A DNA stretch of 64,000 nucleotides, taken from Pseudoneobacillus sp052180215 (GTDB taxonomy: Bacteria > Bacillota > Bacilli > Bacillales > Cytobacillaceae). Each line of letters opens with the position of its first letter. Position 1 is the stretch's first letter. Both the position numbers and the translations under genes were made by a program. Below, piece after piece: positions 17,607 through 26,201 of this stretch. The notes beneath the pieces were generated by a model that was given only the letters and a program-made list of their open reading frames with translations, ran no database searches and was not told where the DNA came from. Location: positions 592,001 to 656,000 of the forward strand of contig NZ_CP197471.1 of assembly GCF_052180215.1 (NCBI RefSeq), in the 5' to 3' direction.

Positions 17607-18287
17607 TTGGCAGGTACAAAACAAATTCAGAGTTTTATTCCTTTAGTGGAATTCTTAGGAAGTGTGATGGGAAATCATTGTGAGGTTGTCCTTCACGATG
17701 TTCGTAATATTGAGAATTCGATTGTTGCGATAAAAAATTCTCATATCAGTCAACGAAAAGTTGGCGGTTCATTGACGGACTTGGCTTTAAGTATTTTAAA
17801 AAATAAATCTTATTTAGAAAAGGATTTTCTATTAAATTATGCCGGTAAAACTCAAGAGGGGAAGATTGTTCGTTCCTCAACATTTTTTATTAAAGATGAA
17901 AATGGAGAAGTCATTGGGATGCTATGCCTAAATATGGATGTCAGTAAAATGATTGAGACTAGACACCTGTTAGATACTTTAATAAATGGAACATTGGAGG
18001 TACCTTCAAATGGCTTACATCTAAATGGGAAGAGTCCAGGTAATGAGACAAATCCGATTGAAGATTTTCATACATCAATTGAGGAGTTGACGACTTCCAT
18101 AATAATGAAAACGCTTTCTGAGGTTCATATCCCTCCAGATAGAATGTCAACGGATGAGAAAATGGAGATCATTCAAAAACTGAATGAAAGAGGTGTATTT
18201 TTAATAAAGGGGGCGGTGTCAGAAGTAGCTACTCAGCTGAAAAGTTCCGAAGCGACCATTTATCGCTATTTACAAAAATTAACCTAA
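17607..18287 (+). CDS. YheO/DauR-type transcriptional regulator (PAS-like + HTH)
   Basis: The 226-residue protein has an N-terminal YheO PAS-like domain (LVEFLGSVMGNHCEVVLHDV, EVIGMLCLNMDVS). The C-terminal HTH is ERGVFLIKGAVSEVATQLKSSEATIYRYLQKL. DauR-type regulators sense small metabolites and control neighbouring amino-acid catabolic genes. It begins with TTG behind GGGAGATG. The C-S lyase gene follows after 15 bases, so it is the likely local regulator of the cluster to 22.1 kb. Confidence 0.88.
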   Translation: MAGTKQIQSFIPLVEFLGSVMGNHCEVVLHDVRNIENSIVAIKNSHISQRKVGGSLTDLALSILKNKSYLEKDFLLNYAGKTQEGKIVRSSTFFIKDENGEVIGMLCLNMDVSKMIETRHLLDTLINGTLEVPSNGLHLNGKSPGNETNPIEDFHTSIEELTTSIIMKTLSEVHIPPDRMSTDEKMEIIQKLNERGVFLIKGAVSEVATQLKSSEATIYRYLQKLT

Positions 18288-18302
18288 AGAGGGGGATGGA
18301 TG

Positions 18303-19493
18303 ATGAAATACAATTTTGATGAAATCGTGAATCGACGAAATACTTATTCGGTCAAATGGGATGGAGGGCAATTGATAAAGGAAATGGGTCTTACGGATCG
18401 ATATGATGAAGCGACGATCCCATTATTTACAGCGGATATGGATTTACCGGTTCCTCAACCATTGATAGAAGCTTTGCATAAAACAGTTGATCATCGAATC
18501 TATGGATACTCAATATTCCCAGATGAGTATTATCAATCGATTCAACAGTGGTTTAAGAAAAGGCATGACTGGGATATTCAAAAGGATGAAATTGTCTATA
18601 GCCCAGGCACTGTTCACGCTTTAAATATTGCGGTAAGAGCATTTACCAATCCAGGAGACGGAATCATTATTCAAAGACCTGTCTATCCGCCATTTACAGC
18701 GTCGGTTGAGGGAAATGGTAGAGTCGTAAGAAATAATGCTCTTCTTTGTAATATAGAGGGCTATTATACCATCGATTTTGAGGATTTTGAAGCAAAAGCG
18801 AAAGAGGTGAACACCAAGATGTTCATCTTATGTAACCCTCATAATCCAACCGGACGAGTTTTTACAAAAGATGAATTAAAAAGACTATATGATATCTGTT
18901 TAGAGCATGACGTCATAATTGTGGCTGATGAGATTCATGGAGACTTAATTAGAAGGAATCAAACCTTCTATCCGATGGCAAAGGCGGCTAATCATTCGGA
19001 TAACCTTATTACTTGTACAGCGATTAACAAAACCTTTAACGTGGCCGGTCTTCACTGCACCAATGTGATTATTTCGAATCCGGAACTTAGAAAAACCTTT
19101 AGTCAAACCATGGGGTTTCAGTTAGCCTCTCCTTTTACGATTGCCGCCCTGATAGCAGTTTACAATGAAGGAGAAGAATGGTTGGAGCAACTGAAGGAAT
19201 ACCTTGATGACACACTGGAGTTCACGAGAAGTTTCTTATCTGAAAAAATGCCAAGGGTGAAAGTGGAAATTCCAGAAGGAACGTATGTCATGTGGATGGA
19301 TTTTAGTGCGTATGGCATTACTCCAGAGGAAGTCCACGATCGTATCTACAATCGAGCCAATGTGCTGCTAGAGGACGGGAAAATGTTTGGTGAAGAAGGA
19401 AAGGAATTTCAGCGAATATGCATCTCCTCTCCACGTCCACTGATAAAAGAAGCACTTGAGCGAATCGTCCGGGAATTTGAAGACCTGAATTAA
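18303..19493 (+). CDS. patB: PatB/MalY-type cysteine-S-conjugate beta-lyase (aminotransferase fold)
   Basis: This PLP enzyme of about 396 residues shows the MalY/PatB pattern. The N-terminus is NFDEIVNRRNTYSVKWDG, the PLP aspartate and tyrosine lie in the usual fold-type I positions (VADEIHGDLI), and the Schiff-base lysine is in TAINKTFNVAGL. PatB/MalY proteins cleave C-S bonds of cystathionine or S-substituted cysteines to thiol, ammonia and pyruvate through an enamine intermediate. RidA, encoded two genes downstream, hydrolyses exactly such enamine/imine products. The ATG at 18303 has GGGGGATGGATG before it. Confidence 0.9.
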   Translation: MKYNFDEIVNRRNTYSVKWDGGQLIKEMGLTDRYDEATIPLFTADMDLPVPQPLIEALHKTVDHRIYGYSIFPDEYYQSIQQWFKKRHDWDIQKDEIVYSPGTVHALNIAVRAFTNPGDGIIIQRPVYPPFTASVEGNGRVVRNNALLCNIEGYYTIDFEDFEAKAKEVNTKMFILCNPHNPTGRVFTKDELKRLYDICLEHDVIIVADEIHGDLIRRNQTFYPMAKAANHSDNLITCTAINKTFNVAGLHCTNVIISNPELRKTFSQTMGFQLASPFTIAALIAVYNEGEEWLEQLKEYLDDTLEFTRSFLSEKMPRVKVEIPEGTYVMWMDFSAYGITPEEVHDRIYNRANVLLEDGKMFGEEGKEFQRICISSPRPLIKEALERIVREFEDLN

Positions 19494-19514
19494 TGAAAAG
19501 CAAAAATACTACCA

Positions 19515-19580
19515 GAGTTTAAAAGGTAATCCCTTTACCGCTTTAAAGAGCTGGGGGTCAGACCCCCAATGTTTTAAAGC
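19515..19580. repeat. Nested palindrome with GGGGGTCAGACCCCC core
   Basis: ACCGCTTTAAA pairs with TTTAAAGCGGT (outer arms, near 19536 and 19570), enclosing GGGGGTCAGACCCCC. No T run follows. It lies between the lyase and permease genes. It could be a processing or stabilising hairpin in the operon mRNA, or a REP-like element of the GGGGTC..GACCCC type that recurs in many genomes. Only one copy was seen here. Confidence 0.6.
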
Positions 19581-19650
19581 GGTGAAGTGTCATATTTTTT
19601 TTGGTATCTTAATGTCTGAATATTCGAAATCCAAGAGTGGGGTGAATGAT

Positions 19651-21003
19651 TTGAGTCAAGAGGCAAATTTAAAGAAGGTACTGGGTCTTGGAGATGTAAT
19701 GGGAATAGCGGTAGGTCAGATTATTGGAGCAGGAGTGATGGCGTTAACCGGTGTGGCAATTGGTATGACAGGAAGTGGTGTGACGCTTGCATTTATTTTA
19801 TCCTCCATCTTTACGATTTTTACTACTCTACCAATAGCTGTTATGGGATCGGCTATACCGACTACCGGAGGGTTATATCGATACTCAAGTAGATTACTTT
19901 CCTCTAAGATTGGATTTTTTTGGATGCTAATGTTTATCGTAGGTAACCTAACTCTCGCGGTTTATGCGATATCCTTTGCCCAATACGTTCAAGGACTTGT
20001 TCCATCAGCTCCAATTATGCCTTTAGCCTTCTTACTTCTTACTGTGTTTTTTCTAACCAACCTAATTGGTGTGAAATTTGCTGCTATTGTTGAAAAAGTA
20101 ATGGTTATTGTCCTAGTAGTAGCTCTTGCTATTTTTGCCTTCTGGGGTATGCCAGAAGTTAATTACGCTGTATTTAATGCGAAGGATATGTTCCCTGCTG
20201 GAGGTATTGGATTTTTAACAGCTGTAGCCTTACTCTCTTTTGCAACAGGAGGAGCACAAGTAGTTGCCGAACTTGGTGGTGAAATGAAACGACCAGGTAG
20301 AGATATCCCGCTTACGATTATTGTAACAACTGTGGGTGTCGGCATACTATATGCGTTTATGGCTACTATTGCCGTCGGGGTGCTGCCGGTTTCAGAGATT
20401 GCTAATAAGCCGCTTACCGATGTGGCAAGAACCATACTTCCAGAACCTTTATTTATCTTCTTTATGATTGGCGGGGCTATGTTTGCGTTAGCGACTACAT
20501 TAAATGCTACTTTATCTTGGGTCACAAAAGGTGTATTAATTGCTTGTGAGGATGGTTGGTTGCCAAAGTCACTTGGTAAAGTGAATCAAAAATATGGCAC
20601 ACCACATTGGCTTTTAACCATGTTTTATGTGATTGGATGTATTCCCATTTTTATGTCTGTTCCACTTGAAACGATTTCGGCATTGGGGACAGGAGTTTAT
20701 ATGGTAGCAGGGATTATTCCGATTATAGCTGCAACAAGATTACCGAATAAATTTCCAGAACTCTATCAAAACGCTCCTTTTAAACTTCCGACAAAAGCAC
20801 TGTATCTCATTTGTGCCATTGCCGCTGTTCTTCTTTTTGCACAAAGCTACCTTCTTATTACTTCTCTTGCTTCTAAATATATCTACGGAACTATTATTTA
20901 TATAGTATTGGCAGCCCTATACGTGAATATTGTTGGCAACAGTAAGAAGTATGGAGTGAAAAAGAATCTTGATTTCTTTAATGAAGCCGATAGTAAAAGC
21001 TAA
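19651..21003 (+). CDS. APC superfamily amino-acid permease
   Basis: The protein of about 450 residues has some 12 membrane segments. The first is the APC signature LGDVMGIAVGQIIGAGVMALTGVAIGMTG (helix-1 unwound G-rich site), and SFATGGAQVVAELGGEMKRPGRDIP is the conserved helix-6 to loop region. It resembles the YfnA/SteT/PotE type of importers or antiporters. Context suggests it imports the substrate of the PatB-like lyase. The TTG at 19651 has GGGGTGA upstream; in-frame ATGs at 19582 and 19612 lack a good site, so the start is moderately certain. Confidence 0.88.
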   Translation: MSQEANLKKVLGLGDVMGIAVGQIIGAGVMALTGVAIGMTGSGVTLAFILSSIFTIFTTLPIAVMGSAIPTTGGLYRYSSRLLSSKIGFFWMLMFIVGNLTLAVYAISFAQYVQGLVPSAPIMPLAFLLLTVFFLTNLIGVKFAAIVEKVMVIVLVVALAIFAFWGMPEVNYAVFNAKDMFPAGGIGFLTAVALLSFATGGAQVVAELGGEMKRPGRDIPLTIIVTTVGVGILYAFMATIAVGVLPVSEIANKPLTDVARTILPEPLFIFFMIGGAMFALATTLNATLSWVTKGVLIACEDGWLPKSLGKVNQKYGTPHWLLTMFYVIGCIPIFMSVPLETISALGTGVYMVAGIIPIIAATRLPNKFPELYQNAPFKLPTKALYLICAIAAVLLFAQSYLLITSLASKYIYGTIIYIVLAALYVNIVGNSKKYGVKKNLDFFNEADSKS

Positions 21004-21058
21004 AGCATCCGTATCTGGATCAAATACAAAACGATAATAATCAGATTGGAGTCGAAAA

Positions 21059-21445
21059 ATGCAGAAAGTCATATTTACAGAAAAAGCTCCTAAGGCCATT
21101 GGCCCTTATTCGCAGGCAGTAAAAGTAGGTGAATTTATTTTTCTATCGGGTCAAATTCCTGTTGATCCTTATACCAATGAGGTTGTAACCCAAGATATTG
21201 TTTTACAAACAAGGAAAGTGATGGAGAATATTGCGGCCATTTTAGAAGAAGAGGGGCTATCCTTGGAGCATATTGTCAAAACCACGTTATTCCTAAAGAA
21301 TATGGATCAGTTTTCGATTGTGAATGAAGAATATGGTAAAGCTCTTGGTGACCATCGTCCAGCACGATCAACCATAGAGGTAAGCCGACTACCAAAGGAT
21401 GTATTAATCGAGGTTGAGGCGATTGCAATGGCGAAAACTTGTTAA
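21059..21445 (+). CDS. ridA: RidA family enamine/imine deaminase
   Basis: The 128-residue protein has all RidA hallmarks: KAPKAIGPYSQAV at the N-terminus, FLSGQIPVDP, the arginine in HRPARSTIEVSRLP and the C-terminal VLIEVEAIA. It hydrolyses reactive 2-aminoacrylate or 2-aminocrotonate released by PLP enzymes. Location behind the C-S lyase and permease suggests it clears 2-aminoacrylate formed by beta-elimination. A housekeeping YabJ copy probably exists elsewhere, making this a pathway-dedicated paralogue. Confidence 0.95.
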   Translation: MQKVIFTEKAPKAIGPYSQAVKVGEFIFLSGQIPVDPYTNEVVTQDIVLQTRKVMENIAAILEEEGLSLEHIVKTTLFLKNMDQFSIVNEEYGKALGDHRPARSTIEVSRLPKDVLIEVEAIAMAKTC

Positions 21446-21490
21446 AAAACAGAAGGGTGGTACCAAATCTGAAAAATGGAGGCGAGCTGC

Positions 21491-22147
21491 ATGTCTGATA
21501 ATGAGAGCTTATATCGAAAATCCAATATTCGCAGATTAAGAGAATTAGCGGAGTACTCCCCAGAAACTTTTCGGGCTTTTGTTGAGTTTGATAGATTAGC
21601 ATTATCTCCAGGAGTTATACCAAAGAAAATGAAAGAACTTATTGCGGTTGCAGTAGCACATGTTACGGGATGTCCTTATTGTATTGAAGGCCATGTAACA
21701 AGCGCAAAGAGGCTCGAAGCAACTAAGGAAGAAATCATGGAGGCTGTCATGGTGGCAACCGCATTAAAAGCAGGTTCTGCCTTTGCACATAGTTCCAACG
21801 CATTAAATGCTTATGAGGGGACGGGCGAAGAAGATTTATATTCTCGTTCAAACTTCAACCGTTTCAACGAAATGAAAGATATAAATCCAGAGACATTTCT
21901 AGGATTTGCAAACTTTGACCGGGAAGCGTTAAAGGCGGGTTTACTTAGCCGAAAAGAGAAGGAACTAATTGCGGTGGCCGTCGCCCATGTTACGGGCTGC
22001 GCATACTGTATTGAATCACATACCAAAAAAGCAAAACAATTGGGAGTGTCACCACAAGAACTAACCGAAAGCATTTTCGTCGCAACAGCGTTAAAAGCAG
22101 GATCCGCATTAGCTCATAGCGTAAATGCTTTAAATGCATATGATTGA
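21491..22147 (+). CDS. Tandem carboxymuconolactone decarboxylase/AhpD-like protein
   Basis: The 218-residue product consists of two copies of the CMD/AhpD domain. Repeat 1 has TGCPYCIEGH near residue 63 and repeat 2 has TGCAYCIESH near residue 172. Both keep the CxxC...H redox motif. The repeats share ELIAVAVAHVTGC and VATALKAGSA, a clear internal duplication. AhpD-like proteins act as thiol-dependent peroxidases or gamma-lactone decarboxylases. It ends the catabolic cluster, where it may detoxify a thiol or peroxide by-product. GGAGG precedes the ATG at 21491. Confidence 0.9.
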   Translation: MSDNESLYRKSNIRRLRELAEYSPETFRAFVEFDRLALSPGVIPKKMKELIAVAVAHVTGCPYCIEGHVTSAKRLEATKEEIMEAVMVATALKAGSAFAHSSNALNAYEGTGEEDLYSRSNFNRFNEMKDINPETFLGFANFDREALKAGLLSRKEKELIAVAVAHVTGCAYCIESHTKKAKQLGVSPQELTESIFVATALKAGSALAHSVNALNAYD

Positions 22148-22187
22148 CCAACATGGTTCAGAAGGAGAATAGCTGGAATTTTTCTTG

Positions 22188-22220
22188 GAGTAGACTTTTA
22201 CAAAGTCTACTCTTTTTTGT
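22188..22220 (+). terminator. Terminator of the catabolic cluster
   Basis: GAGTAGACTTT and AAAGTCTACTC form a perfect 11-bp stem with a 3-base loop, followed by TTTTTT. Confidence 0.95.
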
Positions 22221-22225
22221 TATAA

Positions 22226-22300
22226 CCAATGCCAAAAAATTGAAAATCAAAAACGGTGAAATGATCGGGGGATTTGCACATAATCAGGTTTCCTAGGTAT
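22226..22300 (+). pseudogene. Fragment of a second hcp gene
   Basis: About 70 bases match an internal part of hcp. The translation includes the near-identical peptide EMIGGFAHNQV, corresponding to EIIGGFAHNQV around residue 377 of the full gene at 24-25.7 kb. Upstream AACCAATG..AATTGAAAAT also aligns with the functional gene, and a stop follows. No other hcp sequence is seen beside it. It is a decay or recombination relic. Confidence 0.7.
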
Positions 22301-22325
22301 ACAGTCAATGTCCCTATTTATTGTG

Positions 22326-22571
22326 TTAAAGCACTAAAAAGTATTGAATGATGTTAGATGTAATAGGGGTTACGGCATGGATCTTATATCCAATACTAAG
22401 CAACTGTGATAACGTTTCTGCACAATTGGGACGAGGTGGCTCAATCGGTGCATGGTAGCTTTTATATAAATTTAAAAACTGATTATCAACCGTACACTGA
22501 AGCAAAATAACATGTCTTCCTGTCCAAGCTTGACCTATTATAGGTTTTGGATTTAACTGTCTCATCATCAT
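22326..22571 (-). CDS. Small unknown protein (about 81 residues)
   Basis: The frame begins with MMMRQLNPKPIIGQAWTGRHVILLQ and ends YKIHAVTPITSNIIQYFLVL. AAGGATGT lies near the start. The second half (LSQLLSIGYKIHAVTPITSNIIQYFLV) looks like a helix-strand-helix. Composition is coding-like and no overlapping gene competes for the region. Function and family are not recognised. Confidence 0.5.
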   Translation of the reverse strand: MMMRQLNPKPIIGQAWTGRHVILLQCTVDNQFLNLYKSYHAPIEPPRPNCAETLSQLLSIGYKIHAVTPITSNIIQYFLVL

Positions 22572-22757
22572 ACATCCTTAAAAGTTGATACTATAGACTA
22601 TGTGAATCGCCCAAATAAGTGATGGGCGGTTGAGCACTTAGTAGGACCTGAAGCACGAACTCTCTCCTTTGCATTTTTGCTTTTGAAACGTTAAGGTTTT
22701 TACATATAGAAATGTTGCTAACCATGAGTATGCTTTACAGAAGGAAAGGTGAATGAA

Positions 22758-23570
22758 ATGAACCAGAAAGTTGGATTTATTGGTTGTGGAAAAATGGCGC
22801 AAGCGATGATTGAGGGAATGATAAGATCGAAAGTTGTCCAGCCCGAAGCAATTATGGCAAGTGCCGTAACAGACGAAACTTTACACTCTGTTAAAGAGAA
22901 ATATAACATTTTAGTTTCAAGTCATAATATTGAGGTTGCGAAACATGCGGATATCCTGTTTTTAGCGATAAAACCTAACATTCATGATGCTATTTTAAAA
23001 GAAATAGCAGAGGCGTTGGATGAACAAAGTGTGATTGTCACAATCGCTGCAGGAATCAGTTTAGACTACATAGAAAGCTTTTTCCAAACAAAAGTGAAGG
23101 TAGTGAGAGCAATGCCTAATACCCCTTCGTTGGTTGGAGAGGGGATGAGCGCAATTTGCCATAATCAACAAGTCAATCAGGAAGACTTGGATAAGGTGCT
23201 GCGTCTTTTTAATAGCTTCGGTAAAGCAGAAGTAATGGCAGAAGAATTAATGGATTCTATTCCTGCCATCAGTGGATCTTCACCTGCTTACGTTTACATG
23301 TTTATTGAAGCGTTAGCAGATGGGGGAGTCAAACAAGGGATACCAAGGAAACAAGCCTATAAACTTGCGGCACAGGCTGTTTTGGGAGCGGCGAAAATGG
23401 TTCTTGAAACCGAAAAACATCCCGGAGAGTTAAAGGATGATGTTTGTACGCCTGGTGGAGCAACAATTGAAGCAGTTGCCGCTCTTGAACAAGAAGGGTT
23501 TCGCTCTGCTATTTTAACGGCAATGGATCATTGCACGCAAAAATCGAAACATTTATCAAAGAAAAAATGA
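22758..23570 (+). CDS. proC: Pyrroline-5-carboxylate reductase
   Basis: The 270-residue enzyme reduces 1-pyrroline-5-carboxylate to proline with NAD(P)H. It has an N-terminal Rossmann motif (KVGFIGCGKMAQAM), the VRAMPNTPSLVGEGM block near residue 118 and the C-terminal signature DDVCTPGGATIEAV near 230. B. subtilis has several paralogues (ProG/H/I), and which one this matches cannot be told. AAGGAAAGGTG precedes the ATG at 22758. It is monocistronic. Confidence 0.94.
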   Translation: MNQKVGFIGCGKMAQAMIEGMIRSKVVQPEAIMASAVTDETLHSVKEKYNILVSSHNIEVAKHADILFLAIKPNIHDAILKEIAEALDEQSVIVTIAAGISLDYIESFFQTKVKVVRAMPNTPSLVGEGMSAICHNQQVNQEDLDKVLRLFNSFGKAEVMAEELMDSIPAISGSSPAYVYMFIEALADGGVKQGIPRKQAYKLAAQAVLGAAKMVLETEKHPGELKDDVCTPGGATIEAVAALEQEGFRSAILTAMDHCTQKSKHLSKKK

Positions 23571-23668
23571 GAAGGCTAATAGACACCCAAAAGTAATGTC
23601 TAAGAAATGGCGAAGTGTTGGTAGAAATAGACTCTTTATCCTAAATACTGTTCAAAAAAATAGATAAG

Positions 23669-23711
23669 CACTTGTCAGTTCGGTTTGTAGCCGAGTGACA
23701 GGTGTTTTTTA
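23669..23711 (+). terminator. Terminator downstream of proC
   Basis: CACTTGTCA..TCGG pairs with CCGAgTGACAgGTG and is followed by TTTTTT. Confidence 0.85.
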
Positions 23712-23746
23712 TTCAAAACGGTGTTGGTTGACAAACAGAAAATCAA

Positions 23747-23838
23747 TTTATCAACCGGTTTTTGAAAATTATCAACCGTAATTTCATTTTATCAACCGAA
23801 AATCGGTATTTATCAACCGTTTTCAAATTTATCAACCG
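23747..23838 (+). repeat. Family B array 2 (five TTTATCAACCG units)
   Basis: Units start at 23747, 23768, 23788, 23809 and 23828 (spacing 21, 20, 21, 19). The second unit begins ATT in place of TTT. The array starts 36 bases after the proC terminator, the same arrangement as array 1. Confidence 0.9.
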
Positions 23839-23930
23839 CTGGCCAATAAACCTATTATTAATGCCACTTATGGCAATCTGAAACCTATCATTTTCTCCTT
23901 TTTTGACAATTCTATGTCAATGAATACTTT

Positions 23931-23946
23931 TGTGATATTTGTCACA
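23931..23946. promoter_or_regulatory. Candidate Fnr site in the hcp promoter
   Basis: TGTGATATTTGTCACA fits TGTGA-N6-TCACA exactly. A TAGTAT -10-like hexamer at 23969-23974 would put the transcription start near 23980, about 41.5 bases from the centre of the site. That is the classical spacing for Fnr/Crp activation. Confidence 0.65.
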
Positions 23947-24002
23947 TAAATACAACTTTAGTAGTTGGTAGTATGGAAATTGTGATTTAGTTCATTTAAA
24001 TA

Positions 24003-24020
24003 TTGTGTGATTTATCACGA
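24003..24020. promoter_or_regulatory. Candidate Rex-type site before hcp
   Basis: TTGTGTGATTTATCACGA matches the Rex pattern TTGTG-N8-CACAA at all but one of the ten outer positions. It lies in the leader, where binding at high NAD+/NADH would block transcription. Confidence 0.4.
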
Positions 24021-24062
24021 ATTTGATTTGTTAATAAGAATGAAAAATAGGAGGGTATTTTG

Positions 24063-25721
24063 ATGAGTATGTTTTGCTACCAATGCCAAGAAACAGCAAA
24101 TGGAACCGGTTGTACGATTGTTGGGGTTTGTGGAAAAAAAGATGATTTAGCTAATATGCAGGATTTATTAATTTATACAATGAAGGGCGTTGCGATTGTT
24201 AATACGTTGGCTCGTGAAATTGGACTACATAATACAAAGGCTGATGATTTTATTGTTAATGGACTATTCATGACCATCACAAATGCCAATTGGGATAAAA
24301 ATGAATTTTTTAATAGAGTAAGAGAAGGATTAAATCTTCGTGAAGAAATAAAAGCAGTGATTGAAAAGGCAGGTCACCCACTTCAGAATACGAGTGATTT
24401 TGTTACCTGGTATGGGGAAACAAATGACCAGCTTGAAATAAAATCAGCTTCTCAAGAAGTGAGTATTTTAGCAACAAAAGATGAAGATATTCGTTCATTA
24501 AGAGAGTTAGTCACCTATGGCTTGAAGGGATTGGCAGCTTATTTACAGCATGCAGGAGAATTAAATTATAAAGATGATGAGCTTTATGCCTTTATGCAAA
24601 AAGCACTTGTCCTCATAAGAGATGATCAAGTGTCAATGGAAGAGTTAATCAATCTTTCAATGGAATGTGGTAAATATGGCGTTCAGGCAATGGAATTATT
24701 GGATACCGCCAATACCTCCACGTATGGCCATCCGGAAATGACAAAGGTAAACATCGGGGTACGTCAAAATCCAGGAATCTTAATTAGTGGTCACGACCTG
24801 AAAGATATGGAAGAACTTTTAAAACAAACAGAGGGTACTGGGGTAGACGTTTATACTCATAGTGAAATGCTTTCCGCAAACTATTATCCAGCCTTTAAAA
24901 AATATGATCATTTTGTCGGAAATTACGGGAATGCATGGTGGGAACAAACACGTGAATTCGAAAGCTTTAATGGACCTATTTTAATGACAACCAACTGTAT
25001 TGTGCCACCAAAAGCATCATATAAAGGAAGAATGTATACAACAGGTGCTACGGCAGTGGAAGGCGTAACATATATTGAAAAGAAGAAAGATGGAACAAAA
25101 GATTTTTCCATTATTATCGAGCACGCAAAACAATGTGAACCACCAATTGAAATTGAAAAAGGTGAAATCATCGGTGGATTTGCCCATAATCAAGTTGCCC
25201 AGGTAGCCGACCAAGTGGTGGATGCCGTTAAAAATGGCGATATTAAACGATTCTTTGTGATGGCTGGCTGTGATGGTCGACATAAGAGCAGAACCTACTA
25301 TAAGGAATTTGCAGAAGAACTTCCAAAAGACACGATTATTTTAACAGCTGGTTGTGCGAAATACAGATATAATAAGCTGGAGTTAGGTGACATCAATGGT
25401 ATTCCAAGAGTGCTTGATGCCGGTCAATGTAATGATTCGTATTCTTTAGTGATGACAGCCTTAAAACTGAAGGATGCATTCGGATTAGAAAGTGTAAACG
25501 ACTTACCGTTGTCTTATAATATCGCATGGTATGAACAAAAAGCCGTCATCGTTTTCTTATCATTACTGTATCTTGGTGTGAAAAATATTCACGTTGGGCC
25601 AACACTACCTGCATTCCTCTCACCAAATGTAACGAATTTCTTAATCGAAAACTTCGGTGTAGGCGGCATTACTAATACTAAGGCGGACATTGATATGTTC
25701 ATGTATGCAACAGCAAATTAA
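24063..25721 (+). CDS. hcp: Hydroxylamine reductase / hybrid cluster protein
   Basis: The 552-residue protein carries the N-terminal iron-sulfur motif FCYQCQETANGTGCTIVGVCG (C-X2-C-X8-C-X5-C). The ligands of the hybrid cluster are in TTNCIVPP, AGCDGRH, TAGCAKYRYNK and DAGQCNDSYS. It reduces hydroxylamine or nitric oxide under oxygen limitation. No hcr reductase gene is adjacent. Fnr- and Rex-like sites upstream fit anaerobic expression. GGAGGGTATTTTG precedes the ATG at 24063. Confidence 0.96.
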   Translation: MSMFCYQCQETANGTGCTIVGVCGKKDDLANMQDLLIYTMKGVAIVNTLAREIGLHNTKADDFIVNGLFMTITNANWDKNEFFNRVREGLNLREEIKAVIEKAGHPLQNTSDFVTWYGETNDQLEIKSASQEVSILATKDEDIRSLRELVTYGLKGLAAYLQHAGELNYKDDELYAFMQKALVLIRDDQVSMEELINLSMECGKYGVQAMELLDTANTSTYGHPEMTKVNIGVRQNPGILISGHDLKDMEELLKQTEGTGVDVYTHSEMLSANYYPAFKKYDHFVGNYGNAWWEQTREFESFNGPILMTTNCIVPPKASYKGRMYTTGATAVEGVTYIEKKKDGTKDFSIIIEHAKQCEPPIEIEKGEIIGGFAHNQVAQVADQVVDAVKNGDIKRFFVMAGCDGRHKSRTYYKEFAEELPKDTIILTAGCAKYRYNKLELGDINGIPRVLDAGQCNDSYSLVMTALKLKDAFGLESVNDLPLSYNIAWYEQKAVIVFLSLLYLGVKNIHVGPTLPAFLSPNVTNFLIENFGVGGITNTKADIDMFMYATAN

Positions 25722-25830
25722 AGAAATAACATCTAATTAGATAAACTAAAAGCCCAGATTGGTTTCGTCCAAATGGTCTTCTTATTTTTGTCTATGTCGG
25801 TACCATAACGATCAAGAATCATAACAGTTT

Positions 25831-25872
25831 AAAGGATCCATGCCTAGAAAATGAGGTGTGGATCCTTTTTCG
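25831..25872 (+). terminator. Terminator downstream of hcp
   Basis: AAAGGATCCA pairs with TGGATCCTTT and is followed by T residues. The remaining bases to 26201 are A/T-rich leader with no gene recognised. Confidence 0.85.
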
Positions 25873-26201
25873 CTTACTTATGAACTGAATTTCAAATTTA
25901 TCAACTTTTGACCTAGAAACACTTAGTAAATATTACCAAAATAGTAAATAGTACTCTGTTTTCACAAAATTGTAACAATTATAATAACCTTGTGATAATA
26001 GCCCTAGATTTAAGGATTTCTTTTTGAATATAATGTCAATTTTTGTAAAAAGTTAGTCTGCGATAGTTCGTGAAGACTATTCGCGCAAATGGATATTGAC
26101 CTAGAAAAGAGCCAAATTTAAAGAATCTTAGGATGAACGAATCACATTGGAAACAAAGCGATTTTCCAAAAAGTAATAGTCGAAAGGAGAAGGAGAAAAT
26201 A

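Noticed and set aside
23747..23838. Family B units as DnaA boxes or replication iterons
   Set aside because: TTATCAACC differs from TTATCCACA at key positions and no replication initiator gene or A/T-rich unwinding region accompanies the three dispersed arrays.
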